This document shows, in pieces, positions 40,969 through 51,014 of a stretch of 64,000 nucleotides of DNA (its first letter is position 1; each line of letters opens with the position of its first letter). The notes under the pieces were generated by a model. It made no database searches and was not told where the DNA came from. It saw only the letters and a program-made list of their open reading frames with translations. The stretch comes from Pseudogymnoascus destructans (taxonomy: Eukaryota > Ascomycota > Leotiomycetes > Thelebolales > Thelebolaceae): assembly GCF_001641265.1 (NCBI RefSeq), contig NW_020167530.1, forward strand, positions 496,001 to 560,000, written 5' to 3'. The translations under genes were made by a program, and so were the position numbers.

Positions 40969-42301
40969 ATGCCGAACAAAAGGGTGACCATTACTACTTC
41001 AAGTAAGTAATCTTGCCCTTGAATTAATTAAAGTCATTATTAAAAGTAGACTGCAAGCTAATACCTGTTAAGCTACGGCAAATAGTCCTACACTTCACAA
41101 ACTTGTTTCCATCTTCCCTTGTTCTCATGATAAAGTACAGTGGTACCACTGGTGGATTCACGATCAGATTCAAAGGCAGCCACGACAGCTATTCTCAACC
41201 TTGCAAGGTTACGACTCAAAAAAAGACGATGGCTGGATGGACTCATTCTTATTCATGTGGCAAGAGATATCTCAATACATGATAGCTGCTACTTCGGTCA
41301 AAATCGACGACGTCGTGGCCCATCTCCAAGAATCCGATATCCTGGGACTAGAAAGCGACCCAAATGCCCTTATCGCTGCTAAAAATCTCATCTTCGCTGT
41401 CATAGGATGGCAGACGATGTTGTACCAAGCAGACATGCACTCATGTCCCCCAGATCAGCTCGCAATTCAAAACGAAATGGGTGCTCATACTGGTCAGGCC
41501 CATATGTGCTTAAAGCAGAGTCACTCAGCTTGCGGGAGAAAATTGCACGAATTTCTACTCGGATATGGATTACTGCTCCCCCCTCAAAACTTTGATGGCC
41601 TAGGGTCGCCGGAGGAGAAGAAAGCATTCGCAGAGTATAAGTCTGTGGCACCAGCTTCTTTTAATGCTTATATCTTGTCTTCTATTGGAGATGTGACTAT
41701 CGAGTGGGTAGACAGTCTATCATGTCATATGGAGTTCGACTCATACTTGAACAAACTCTTTCTCTTTCGCTATCCTTCATTTTGTCTGGCAAATATTCCT
41801 TCTGAGTCTAAACACTCTCCAAAAAGTGCCATATATTCCTGCGCTGCTTCTTGGGAGAGCACTGGGCAGTGGGCAACAACAGGCGACGTTACCCAAATGC
41901 TACAAGAAACAATCCTATCATATCGTCTACTGTTTGGACAGAATAAGGCAAGCCGCCAACTGTTTCAAAATCTCAAGCCGTTTGAGAATATTCCAGAGGG
42001 TGGAAGAGATTTATTCCTCAAACAACTCTGTGGTAAGAAATGCTACCCAACGGATTCAAATGGCCTTGAGCGAGAGTCTTACGATCTTCCCCGAGACTTC
42101 CCCATCCTCCGGAGTAGGTTAGTGGCACTTTTGTGCCATCTATCGACTAAGAAACCACGAACATGGAAGGAATTATGGGAAGACAAGCGCGACTCTGCTT
42201 CATGGCTCACTTTTTGGGCTGTAGCTGTCATTGGTGGATTGGGCCTTATTTTGGCACTACTTCAGACGATATTGCAAATCGTTCAAGTTACTCAACATTG
42301 A
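40969..42301 (+). CDS. Fungal protein of unknown function with C-terminal membrane anchor
   Basis: Exon 1 is 40969-41002 (MPNKRVTITTS). A GTAAGT intron with branch point GCTAATAC and acceptor TTAAG gives exon 2 at 41073-42301, in all about 420 residues. The upstream part of exon 2 reads VQWYHWWIHDQIQRQPRQLF in frame with the long ORF. The body is soluble and helical (WMDSFLFMWQEISQYMIAAT; VIGWQTMLYQADMHSCP; KSAIYSCAASWESTGQW). The C-terminus WKELWEDKRDSASWLTFWAV leads into a single hydrophobic helix of about 25 residues ending IVQVTQH, so it is probably tail-anchored. It resembles a widespread family of uncharacterised fungal proteins ending in a W-rich segment plus one helix. No catalytic motif seen. 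An alternative splice (exon 1 to 41006, exon 2 from 41086) also keeps frame. Confidence 0.72.
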
Positions 42302-42329
42302 GACTTCACGAAAGTCCTATCGCGGTACA

Positions 42330-44834
42330 TTATACCTTCCGCTCCACCCAGCTTTGTATGACGCCTTCCTCCGTCGCATCGTACTCCTTGATACTCACCT
42401 GATCTCCGTTAAGGAATGTGTTCGCCTGTACGAACACCCAGTTCGGTTCTTTCTTCGCAATGACTATATCCCGCCATTCGAGGTATTCGCCGTCAACCTC
42501 TGAAAGATTCTCATAATAAGAAAGGCATGTCTGGACGTCAGCTGTACAACGATACATATGAAGCCTCAAGAGCATTCTTCCAAGGGCTCGTTTGCCATGA
42601 GTAAGGATTTTAGAACGGTCGACTTGGACAATGAGCCTTTGCTGCGCTGGATCACATTCAATGGCCATGAACCCGCCCCCATCAGTTAAAAGACATTTCA
42701 ACATCGCGAAATGGGCCTGTAATAGTAGTTTAGTTTCCGTTAGTTGGTTAATAAATGGAGAGGGCATACCCTGCTATGTGCTTGTCCCCATTTCTATATT
42801 CACGCAACATTAGCAACCAGTTTCGAAAACAAAGTGTACAAGGAGACTTTACACTGTTGTCCGTGTTGAAATTCCGTAGTCCTCTAAGCCCATCAACACC
42901 GAGTTGGAGATACAGATTGTATGTGACTGCTTGCATATTAGAATAGTATAGCATATATTAGACTGAAGGACTCACGGTCTTCGTTTGTAATTTTAGAATC
43001 CTTCGTGAAACCAAACAGGGAGAGTAATTCGGGATCGTCCATTAGATATGCGCCAACGAGCTCGGCCCTGCATTCATCAACAGTGGTTGCCAATTCTCCG
43101 AATTGGCTTGTCCAAGTTTGCCCCGGTTTGTACCAAGAGGTGATAGGGTTTCCAGTGAGAGGGTCAATAGGCTTATTAATTTGGTCGAAATTGTACGTAT
43201 CTTCGCTTTCTTGCACCATCATCTTGCCAGTGCCATGACCTAAGAGTTCGTGAAGGACAACCCACAAGTAGTAGGCAGAGAACTTATGTTTCTGGAAGGT
43301 CTCGGCCTCTGACTCCCTGATATATGGGCAGGGCTCTGATTTATTGCTCTCCGCGGTCATTCGGTTAGCAACTATTACGTTCTTAAAACCGCACTCCTGG
43401 CGAATATCGTTGTACTATGCTCCAATTAGCAGATTTCCATTGGGCCGATGACTGGCGAAAACCTACGTTTGGAAGATTAATGCCAGGAAAAATGATGGTA
43501 GAGCAATATGCCAGTGCTTGTATTCCCATTAGTAACTTTCATGATCCACCTTGCACAAACATACCGTGAATACTAGCAAAATCTGGTGATTCAAAAAGCT
43601 CCTTTTCAAAGGGCCCCTTACCATCATTCTCTAAAGAATGAGAATCGGACCATGGGAGTCGCCGAATGAACTTGGCAGAATTATCCACAAGATTTTTAAG
43701 AAGCTTTGTCTCCTCAGAGTCTGAAATAGCAACCAAGCCTTCAAATTCCGCTCTGGTACCATGTGGGTCGCGGTAAGGCTCTATGAAGCCGATCATGTTT
43801 TCAATGACTGGCCCTTTATCTTTGATCCAAGTGCGCTGCGAATCACGGTATTTATGTAAACTGCCGGTCTTGAAGCTCTCGATATACTGGGATATGTATA
43901 GCTTTTGGGTGTCATTCGCTGCATACTTCGATGCTTCAGCAAGTGAGGCACAAATTTGTCTAAGCTCGTCGCTGTAGTCACCTGATATGAGTTGAGCAAT
44001 ACCCATTGAAAATAATTCCTGACTCAACATGCCTTCCGTAGTGGAAGCCTGAAGTATGTCGAAAATGGGAACCCGCCCCGATATGCTCTTCCTAATGCGT
44101 GTATTCTCCGGGAATATCGAGCGTTCTTGCAGAACGCGTGATACAGCTTCAACCTCTTCATGAGTAATATCACAAGGCCCAGGATAGTAAGCGCTTTGTG
44201 CCGTGCCGCTGGGATAACCTAGACTGAAAGGGGGCGTAGAGAGTATATCATAGACAAATTCGTCGTACAGTTCCTGAAGCCTTGGAGATCTCGAAGCAAG
44301 CGTTTTTAAAGGTTCTGGACTACTGAAATCTGGTATAAACTTCTGATCTCCTGAGCCCTGACATTATTTAGCAAAATTACGGACACTGCAGTTAATAACT
44401 TAAGAGTACGTACATAATAGTTTCCGATGTTCGACAAAAACGTCGCTGCGTATCTAAGAAATGCGGCACAATCTTGCGAAGTAATGCCGCCTTCACCAAC
44501 GAGGCTCTTCCAGTCCCCACCACAGGATGCATACAACTCCATTATAAAATCAAATATCGCAATTGATTCTGGAGATACCTGTCGGAGTATTATTTTCGTC
44601 CCGTGCCATGCGGCCCTGGTGGAAATCAGGCGGATTAGCTAGTTTCCTGTCACTAAACCTGGGGAGCAGCCTCTCGCCAACAAATAGGGGAAGAAGTAAC
44701 GACGAAATTATATACCGCGACATGTGATGCGCATAGAGCTTCTCCTGTTGTGACAGGCCATTAAACGCTCGACCAATACGGAGCTGGTGAATTGGAGGTC
44801 GAGGGGGACAGTATCTAGATCGTTGGTCTCCCAT
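42330..44834 (-). CDS. DPP3: Dipeptidyl peptidase III (zinc metallopeptidase, M49)
   Basis: Eight exons: 44834-44716, 44615-44414, 44357-43565, 43516-43467, 43414-42976, 42926-42853, 42793-42770 and 42716-42330; all phases agree and give 695 residues (yeast 711). The M49 zinc motif HELLGH (first His ~443) is followed by DECRAELVGAY, matching the second metal-binding motif EECRAD/E. Other conserved blocks are LRIGRAFNGLSQQEKLYAHH, WHGTKIILRQVSPES and LTYNLYLQLGVDGLRGL. Exon 7 is only 24 nt (KWGQAHSR). The enzyme removes N-terminal dipeptides from short peptides in the cytosol. Introns are unusually many for this window. The stop codon lies 28 bp from that of the convergent gene at 42301. Confidence 0.94.
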
Positions 44835-45488
44835 ACTCGCAGTATAATGAACGAGACTGGTGGATGTCTCCTCAATTGACAATTGCGGACAGAAAATGTG
44901 ATCTCGGAGTCTGAAATGCAAATGGCCAGTTGTAGGCACTGTCCGAGTGAGTAGTTATTTCTGGTGTCGTTGAGGAAACCCAACCTCCATGACCTCGGCA
45001 GGACAATTATATATCATGTGATCAAAACAGGTTGATGAATGAGTGTTTGGCACGAATCCTGTGATTTCCTGAGCGCGAACCAACTTGTTGAATTCTATGG
45101 GGCTACTGCCTTTTACATACGAACCTACCCCGTGACAACATCAGTTTCAGGACGTAGTGGCCTAATTCTTAAGGCAAAAATTACAGTCCAACTCAAATTA
45201 TATCATGTGATTAAAACAGGTGATGAAAATTGTTGGAACGGGAAGTACCGTGGTACGGGATCACACACAAATCGTGTGGTTTCTCCAGTGGTCGGGACTT
45301 CGCACGGGCGCAACGGGGCAGGAGTTCTCACACAGTATATAGCTTACTATAGCAAAATAAGATCGATTGATTAACTACACTATCTAATGGGCCTACGTGG
45401 CTATTTGTAGGCCTTTCGGAGGTTCTGCTTCGACCCCCCAAAAGCCCCCTATTCTGGTGGCTTCAGAGCTGAAACCCCAGTTGAGACT
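44835..45488. other. 5' flank of DPP3, with a dispersed direct repeat
   Basis: A ~33-bp sequence (AATTATATATCATGTGATCA, continuing AAACAGG) at 45006-45041 recurs, slightly changed, at 45196-45227. Otherwise nothing recognised beyond the DPP3 promoter side. Confidence 0.5.
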
Positions 45489-45800
45489 GTGGTGGTTTCC
45501 AGCACCGGTCGGAGATCCTGGGATGCCGTAGTGGATTATAGGGCCAAATACCACCGTATCCCAGCGCCCACGGCCTACTCTCCAACAAAAATGAGTCAAT
45601 TCCAAGAGCTTGTTATTTGCCACTTCGATCTGCATGCCCAGAACATGATTTTCGACGGTCGGGGGAACGTTTGGCTTATAGATTGGGCATACTCAGGTGC
45701 ATATCTGGCCGAGGAATGTGCATCCTGCCTTTGCCCAAGGGCTGTTGAGGTTGATGGATGATGGCCAATTCAAAGAGGAGATCCAACAACCTGAGGATAT
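45489..45800 (+). pseudogene. Aminoglycoside/choline-kinase-like phosphotransferase remnant
   Basis: ORF from 45489 reads LVICHFDLHAQNMIFDGRGN then VWLIDWAYSGAY. This is the catalytic loop (HxDLxxxN) and Mg-binding IDW of the APH family, with the usual HGD Gly replaced by Phe. After SGAY the plausible continuation (HPAFAQGLLRLMDDGQFK) lies in another frame, so there is a frameshift near 45700. The N-terminal lobe is missing. A broken gene fragment. Confidence 0.65.
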
Positions 45801-46011
45801 TGGATTTGCGCTTAGTACAGGACCATTTTGTAAACCTTCTGGAAAATTGGTAAGGTCATGTCTCATGTTGCCCAGTAGAATACTGATTTCTTCTAGCGTT
45901 CATAGATCAACCCGGCTCCTGGACTTCTCAAATCCCACGACTAGCGGGGCATCAGTTGGCAGATCAGCTCATCCACGGCTTTGCGCATCTCATGCAAAGA
46001 GGTCACGGCCA

Positions 46012-46257
46012 GCTCTCCAGAAGCAGAGAAAGCGTGGGCGCCTCGGATATACGGAGCAAGAAGACAATAAGCTCATATGCCTCAAGAACAAAGGCTTGCC
46101 GTGGAAAGAGATAAATCTCGCTTTTAACAGTGCTTTCCCATGGAGGCAGGAGCATTGGATCGCTTCAAGTACATATTGCAACGAGTTAAAGAACAGAGAC
46201 GAATACAATAATTTGTTAACTGTATGGGTTTTATTACGCAATGATCACAAACTGTGA
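46012..46257 (+). pseudogene. Myb/SANT-like domain fragment, second copy
   Basis: Reads QRKRGRLGYTEQEDNKLICL, then LPWKEINLAFNSAFPW and NELKNRDEYNN before a stop. Close nucleotide match to 35801-36007, in the same orientation. The recognition-helix part (IALQVRY in the other copy) is scrambled here to WIASSTYC, so the fold is probably lost. Confidence 0.6.
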
Positions 46258-46360
46258 ATGCCTTTCTAAATTCCATGGAACTTCTGATCTCCTTACTTTT
46301 AACCCCCAGAGCCAACTGCCCTTTGAACTAGAGTGGCAGATGAGACCGTAAATAAAGCCC

Positions 46361-46655
46361 TTATTTCACAGGGTAGACATGTCTCTTTGTAACGAACTCT
46401 CCAGTCTCTTTTGATAGCTCCACCGTCCAGTGATCTCCTTTCGGATCGGGGTTGCGAGGATCATTGTGCTTGGCGGCCCTGTCACTATGTAAGCCTCCTG
46501 TAAAGATCAGTGAATAAGATTTATTGGCTTACTTGACCAAAGCATCAGTGACGCCATGACGCTCAAGGTTGTCCTTGTTTTCATCGTAGAAGACCTTGAT
46601 AGCTCTCTCAGCTTCTAGCCGTGCCTCAGGATTCTTTTTGTAGATTCTCTGCGAA
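46361..46655 (-). pseudogene. 3' remnant of an unidentified gene
   Basis: Two exon pieces join across a 48-nt intron (46532-46485, GTAAGC...ACATAG). They give RIYKKNPEARLEAERAIKVF, YDENKDNLERHGVTDALVN, DRAAKHNDPRNPDPKGDHWT and VELSKETGEFVTKRHVYPVK, then a stop. The composition and preserved splice look like a real protein C-terminus. Upstream of about 46655 the similarity-like character ends in palindromic sequence, so the gene appears truncated. Function unknown. Confidence 0.45.
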
Positions 46656-46747
46656 CCACCTAATGGCCTTGAGTGGAAAGGCGAGGACAGGCGTAGTTCG
46701 AAACATAGTTTAGAACGTCTGAAAGACTGATGGCTAGTGTGCGCCAC

Positions 46748-46832
46748 GGGGGACCGTCGGTTCGGAACCGTCGGTTCGGAACATTTCCAGACCGGACCGC
46801 GGTCTGGTCTGGAAATATTGGTGCGGTCCCCC
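46748..46832. repeat. Nested palindromes
   Basis: Outer arms GGGGGACCG (46748-46756) and CGGTCCCCC (46824-46832) enclose two tandem copies of CGTCGGTTCGGAAC-like sequence and a 34-bp near-perfect palindrome at 46783-46816 (ATTTCCAGACCGGACCGC and complement). Confidence 0.75.
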
Positions 46833-46977
46833 AACGGTGTTGGGGGAAACGGACAATCCCATGGGAATACGGTAGTCTTTTGCGCCCAAAATGGCACTTT
46901 TCTCCATGGGACTGTCTAGTTCCCCAGTCGTTCAGAGTACTGAGCTGAGGTTTCAGCTCTGTGTATCACTTCGGTTT

Positions 46978-47913
46978 TGTAATGGTGGGTGCACCAGATA
47001 TGAGAATCTAGCCACCCAAGGAAGGGATGAATTTACTAAGACAACACACTGTCTTAGGAAACAGAGCCAAAGGGTTGTAGCTTAGACTATTCCACAACGC
47101 AGCAATCAGGTGTATGATGTGGTGAAGTGGTTTAGACAAGTTGCAACAAATGTTGAGTCTGAGAACTCAGGGGTAAGTCAGAGGTTAGCACCTCACTGAC
47201 TTTTCAAAAACAGAGAATAACAAGATCAATGCTTGGAAGCTTGGAAAAGACGTAGAAGTATGTGCTAGTCGATTTTCTGTATTGTCTGCTTGCCCTTTCT
47301 TAAGGAAAGGGCAATCCTATTTATGCCAAAGGAGTGTAGTTCTCTCATTTTCCATGACTTTCCATGACTAACCAGGCTTGGTAAATGTATTAGAAATCAA
47401 GTGCGACCCACAACTAGCTTGCTAATCATGTAGTGAACGTAAGAGAATCCCATAGAACCATCTCTTGGGTTCCTAGCCTATAGGAAGTGAAAAGGAGGTC
47501 CAAGGTCAGAGTACCTATAGACAAATTATGTCATAACTTAACCAATCTTGTGGGTAACTAAGGAGCGATGACGTGTAATGAATCATAGAGGGTTGTAGAA
47601 GCTTCTAGAGCTATCGTTCATGTTCCTAGGCCTCTAGTTGGTAGAGATATGCCATGTGGTAGTATTGGCCCACCCCCTTAAGGAGGAGATTTTCTTAATA
47701 ACTTGTTCAATGAGTGTCCAAATGATATGCTGTGATGTATGTAGCATAAACAGATGTAGTAGAAGAGTTTGCAGCAATTGTTGAGTAGTATTGCTTCTGT
47801 TGTTGGTGTGATAAGCCAAGATATGTATGGTGACTTGTAGGTTTGAGGAGGAGATTTCTAAGTTTGCTCTTGAGTTTGATAGCAAACTGAGTGCAACGAA
47901 TGTCAGTATGACA
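46978..47913 (-). mobile_element. Solo gypsy LTR, reverse orientation, no target duplication
   Basis: 936 bp, TGTAATGGTGGG to GTATGACA, closely similar to the solo LTR at 19445 but without its 163-bp duplication. Flanks GGTTT and TTGGC do not match, so one side has been rearranged. It abuts the truncated hAT transposon. Confidence 0.9.
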
Positions 47914-49465
47914 TTGGCGTCTGTAGCTTAATAGCTGTTGAAACCATTTCATACGTTGAGTTCCACCAGACTGGCATATCGAGTGATAGTTGTAGCTTCT
48001 TAAGACCAGCTGCTATAGTCTGCTTTTGAAGAGCATCTTTCCATTGCCTTCAATTTCTGAATACATAGATATGTCTTCGTAGCTTACCAAGAGTATTCTT
48101 AACTTCAATATTACTATCGAAGCTTACTGGAATCCGCGCAGCTCCCTGCTCAACTGATAACTCTCAACCTGCTCAGCAGGGGTTGCTTTTAAAGTCTTAA
48201 GAGCATCTTGAACAGCCATAATAATAATCGGGCTATGCATCGTACATCTCCTTCCTTGACTCTAAACGTCCAGGGTTGTTGTGTTGTAACTTCCTGGTCT
48301 CTGACTATTTTTTCATATTCCGCAAGCATAACAGTATTAGCTGAGGCGTTATCCCTTGTACAGGTAAAGACAGCTCCTGTAATACCCATATCGCCCGTTA
48401 CAATTGCTAATTGTTGAGCTAGATATTCGCCGCTATGGATAGGCTCTTGAAGATGTACAACGTCAAGTACTTTAGATTTCTGTTGCCATTTATCGTTAAT
48501 CCAGTATGCAGTAATCGCAGCATAGTCTGTATAATTCTGTGCAGACCATGCATCTGTCGTTATTGATATCCGGCCTCCTCTCTTAATATGAGAATGGAGC
48601 TCAAGTTGTAGCTGGCCTCGGTGATATGAGAACTGACGCTGTAGTTCTCGGTGTAGCGTACGAGCTGATATTGCCATAGTTGTTGGGCTTAAGAATTGAA
48701 CTAATTCACAGAATGAATAGCTTTCAACAAGGCGTATCAATAGATTATTCAACACAATGAACTGTAGTAATAACTCCTTATACTTTGAAGGATTACCAGG
48801 TTGCTTTAGTAGAGCTGATGGGCGTGGGTTGAAGAACGATGATGTACTGCTTGACGCACTAGACGGCTGTCTCTTCTCATTTTTAAGGGTGTATGATACT
48901 GTTAGATGCTTTAAGGAATAATGCCTCCATAGATTACCGGTCGACGATTGCTTTAATCCTTGTGGCGGTAGTGAATATCCACAGCCTGGTTGTAGGCATA
49001 TCATTTTTATGGTTGGAGGCCGAGTATCAAGTAATTCCTGACGATATAAGCCCTTTGTGAATCGACGATGTCGGTGGTAGTACTACCCTTGGATGTTGAG
49101 GTATATTAATCGATACGTCAACTGCTTCAACTGAAGGCTGAATAGGGGTAGGTTGAGGTGGAAGATGTGGTAACGATAGCTCTTCTATTTGAGAATAGCT
49201 CTCATGATCTGACGGCAAATCTGATAATTTCAAGTCGCTCATTTTTACTGTAATCGTCACATTACGATGGTATTTGAACCAGTATTACAGAATCAATTCT
49301 ACGTCTATTATGTGGCCTTGGCTACTCTTGGCTATTCTTGGCATTATCCGTAAGATCCGGATATATCCTCAGATCGTACGGATAGATCATAATTATGGCG
49401 GATAGGATATATCCGGATCAGTATCCGGATCAGCTCAGGTCATACACGATCCGTGCCGAACACTG
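47914..49465 (-). mobile_element. hAT-family transposon, 3'-truncated, with decayed transposase
   Basis: The minus strand encodes a transposase N-terminus from 49260 (MTITVKMSDLKLSDLPSDHE), a frameshift near 49030, then a BED-type zinc-finger region (MICLQPGCGYSLPPQ; NLWRHYSLKH) and the RNase H-like start (ISITTDAWSAQNYTDYAAIT; VFTCTRDNASANTVMLAEYE). Past 48189 reading continues only with stops and frame changes (KLRRHIYVFRN; LSLDMPVWWNSTYEMV). The 5' terminus on the minus strand is CAGTGTTCGGCACGG, ending at 49465, a typical hAT CAGTG end, followed by GAATATTC, a possible 8-bp target site. Subterminal GATCCGGATA repeats lie at 49350-49440. The other end is lost at the solo LTR, so the element is dead. 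Confidence 0.82.
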
Positions 49466-50217
49466 GAATATTCTAAGAGGAGCCATTTTAACCATTTTCG
49501 TAACGGGAGTCTGAAGTTGGAGTTTTGGGAAGAATCGGGCGGGGGGAGGTGATGATTGAAATGAGAAGGGATATTCTACGTTATTTAAGGGATTTCATTG
49601 CTGTGCTTGCATTTGGGCCGTGATCGATCCTTCGATCCTCCAGCTGTTCGATATACGACCTATGAATCCCTTCAATTCTCGTCGCTAAGCTTAAATTATC
49701 TTCGCTCACCATTCAAATCACACGTCGTAAATGTGGAATACTTAGTCGATGTATAAACCCTCCCCTTCAGCCTTTGCAAATATACATCACTATTATGATT
49801 GATGTGTCGAGATAGCAACAAAGCAACCCTACAGGGAGCACTCTAGTGTTATTCATCTCCATTTATCAATTTCTGACGACCCGGGGCGTCGACGTGTTCG
49901 GGTTGGGGGGGGGGCTATTTTTGAATGCTCTGCCTTGGCGTGGATTTGGCATTTCCGTTTCTCCTGTCCTTTCTCATAGTGTCAAAGCGATTTAAGTCAA
50001 CTATGCCCTCACTACTCAAAATACATCGCATATCATCCCCCTTTTTAACCGCACAGATGGGACTGAAGCAAAATAAGTCTCCGTTATTTTTTAAAAAAAG
50101 GTGCGGGGTATATATATATGGGTGCAGAGCTCACTTCGATCATTCTCATTTACCAGCCTCTAGCCCCTCCCTGCACCTATCAGCCTTTCTAGGTGCTCAT
50201 TAAGGCGCCTGTTATTT
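49466..50217. other. Intergenic region
   Basis: Unique sequence with a G run near 49905 and a TATATATA at about 50110-50118. No recognised gene; short ORFs lack protein character. Confidence 0.4.
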
Positions 50218-50615
50218 TTAGAGTTTACATGTAAGCCAACAGGCCAATTTTCCTGAAAGCAACTCCTTAACATCATAATTTCCCGCTGCCATGGCCACAT
50301 CCAACTGACTCCTGCCACGGCCATCCCGTGCTGCCGTATTAGCACCCTTTTCAACGAGGAGCCGCACCATATCAACAAATACCTCCTTGGCGGCGGCGAC
50401 GGCATGAAGTAGGGTGGTTCCATTGTCCAGCTTAGCATTCGCATCCGCACCTCCGTCGAGCGGGACTTTCATGGCATCTAAGCGCCTCCTGCTTAACCTT
50501 CGTATAGCGGCGTGTATCCGCAATCGAGACTCTTCAGATTGACATCGTAACCAGCGTCAATCAGCAACTTCAGCGCATCCGGTCGCGTAAAACGTGCTGC
50601 TCGATGCAATGCTTT
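50218..50615 (-). pseudogene. Ankyrin-repeat gene fragment (minus strand half)
   Basis: Reads SKALHRAARFTRPDALKLLI, DAGYDVNLKSLDCGYTPLYE, then after a frame change near 50500 DAMKVPLDGGADANAKLDNG, TTLLHAVAAAKEVFVDMVRL and LVEKGANTAARDGRGRSQLD with a stop at 50218. These are about three and a half ankyrin repeats (xxTxLHxAAxxG..LLxxGAxxN). The frameshift and missing start mark it as broken. Confidence 0.7.
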
Positions 50616-50800
50616 GGAGCTGGTCGAGTTTCTACTTCGCAACGGCTGCAATCCCATGGGTCGAGCGGACGGTGGGTTGGCACCGTTGCACAGAGCTGCG
50701 ATATATAATCTACACGAGATGAGCAAGCTGCTCATTAGCCATGGGAGTGACGTGACTGCTAAAACGGATTTGGGGTTAACGGCAAGGCGCTTGACTGCGC
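50616..50800 (+). pseudogene. Ankyrin-repeat gene fragment (plus strand half)
   Basis: Reads LVEFLLRNGCNPMGRADGGL, APLHRAAIYNLHEMSKLLIS and HGSDVTAKTDLGLTA: two ankyrin repeats on the opposite strand, immediately next to the minus-strand fragment. This head-to-head arrangement is best explained by an inversion of part of one gene. Confidence 0.65.
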
Positions 50801-51014
50801 GGGAAGGACGGGGGATGCTCGCATGGTCGCCTTTCTCTAGAGGCAGTTGTTGGTCGAGTTGATAGCTATAAAGATCGGTGAGCGCCCTTCGCGGGTCTTC
50901 GCAGATATGTCTGCACCTCTCTCCAGAAAAAGCCACTGGCTAGTCTCGCAACTTTGCATGGTTACGTAAAGTTTTTGGGAATCGGGTATATTTTTGAGGC
51001 TATAAACCGTAATA

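Noticed and set aside
44835..44983. Extending DPP3 upstream to 44939 or 44983
   Set aside because: Those ORFs begin at non-ATG codons or in a different frame; the conserved N-terminus starts at the Met at 44834.
34000..51000. A giant Starship-type transposon carrying NLR, Myb/SANT and phosphotransferase cargo
   Set aside because: No tyrosine-recombinase (DUF3435) captain, no flanking target motif and no boundaries were found. The region looks like a mix of repeats and remnants.
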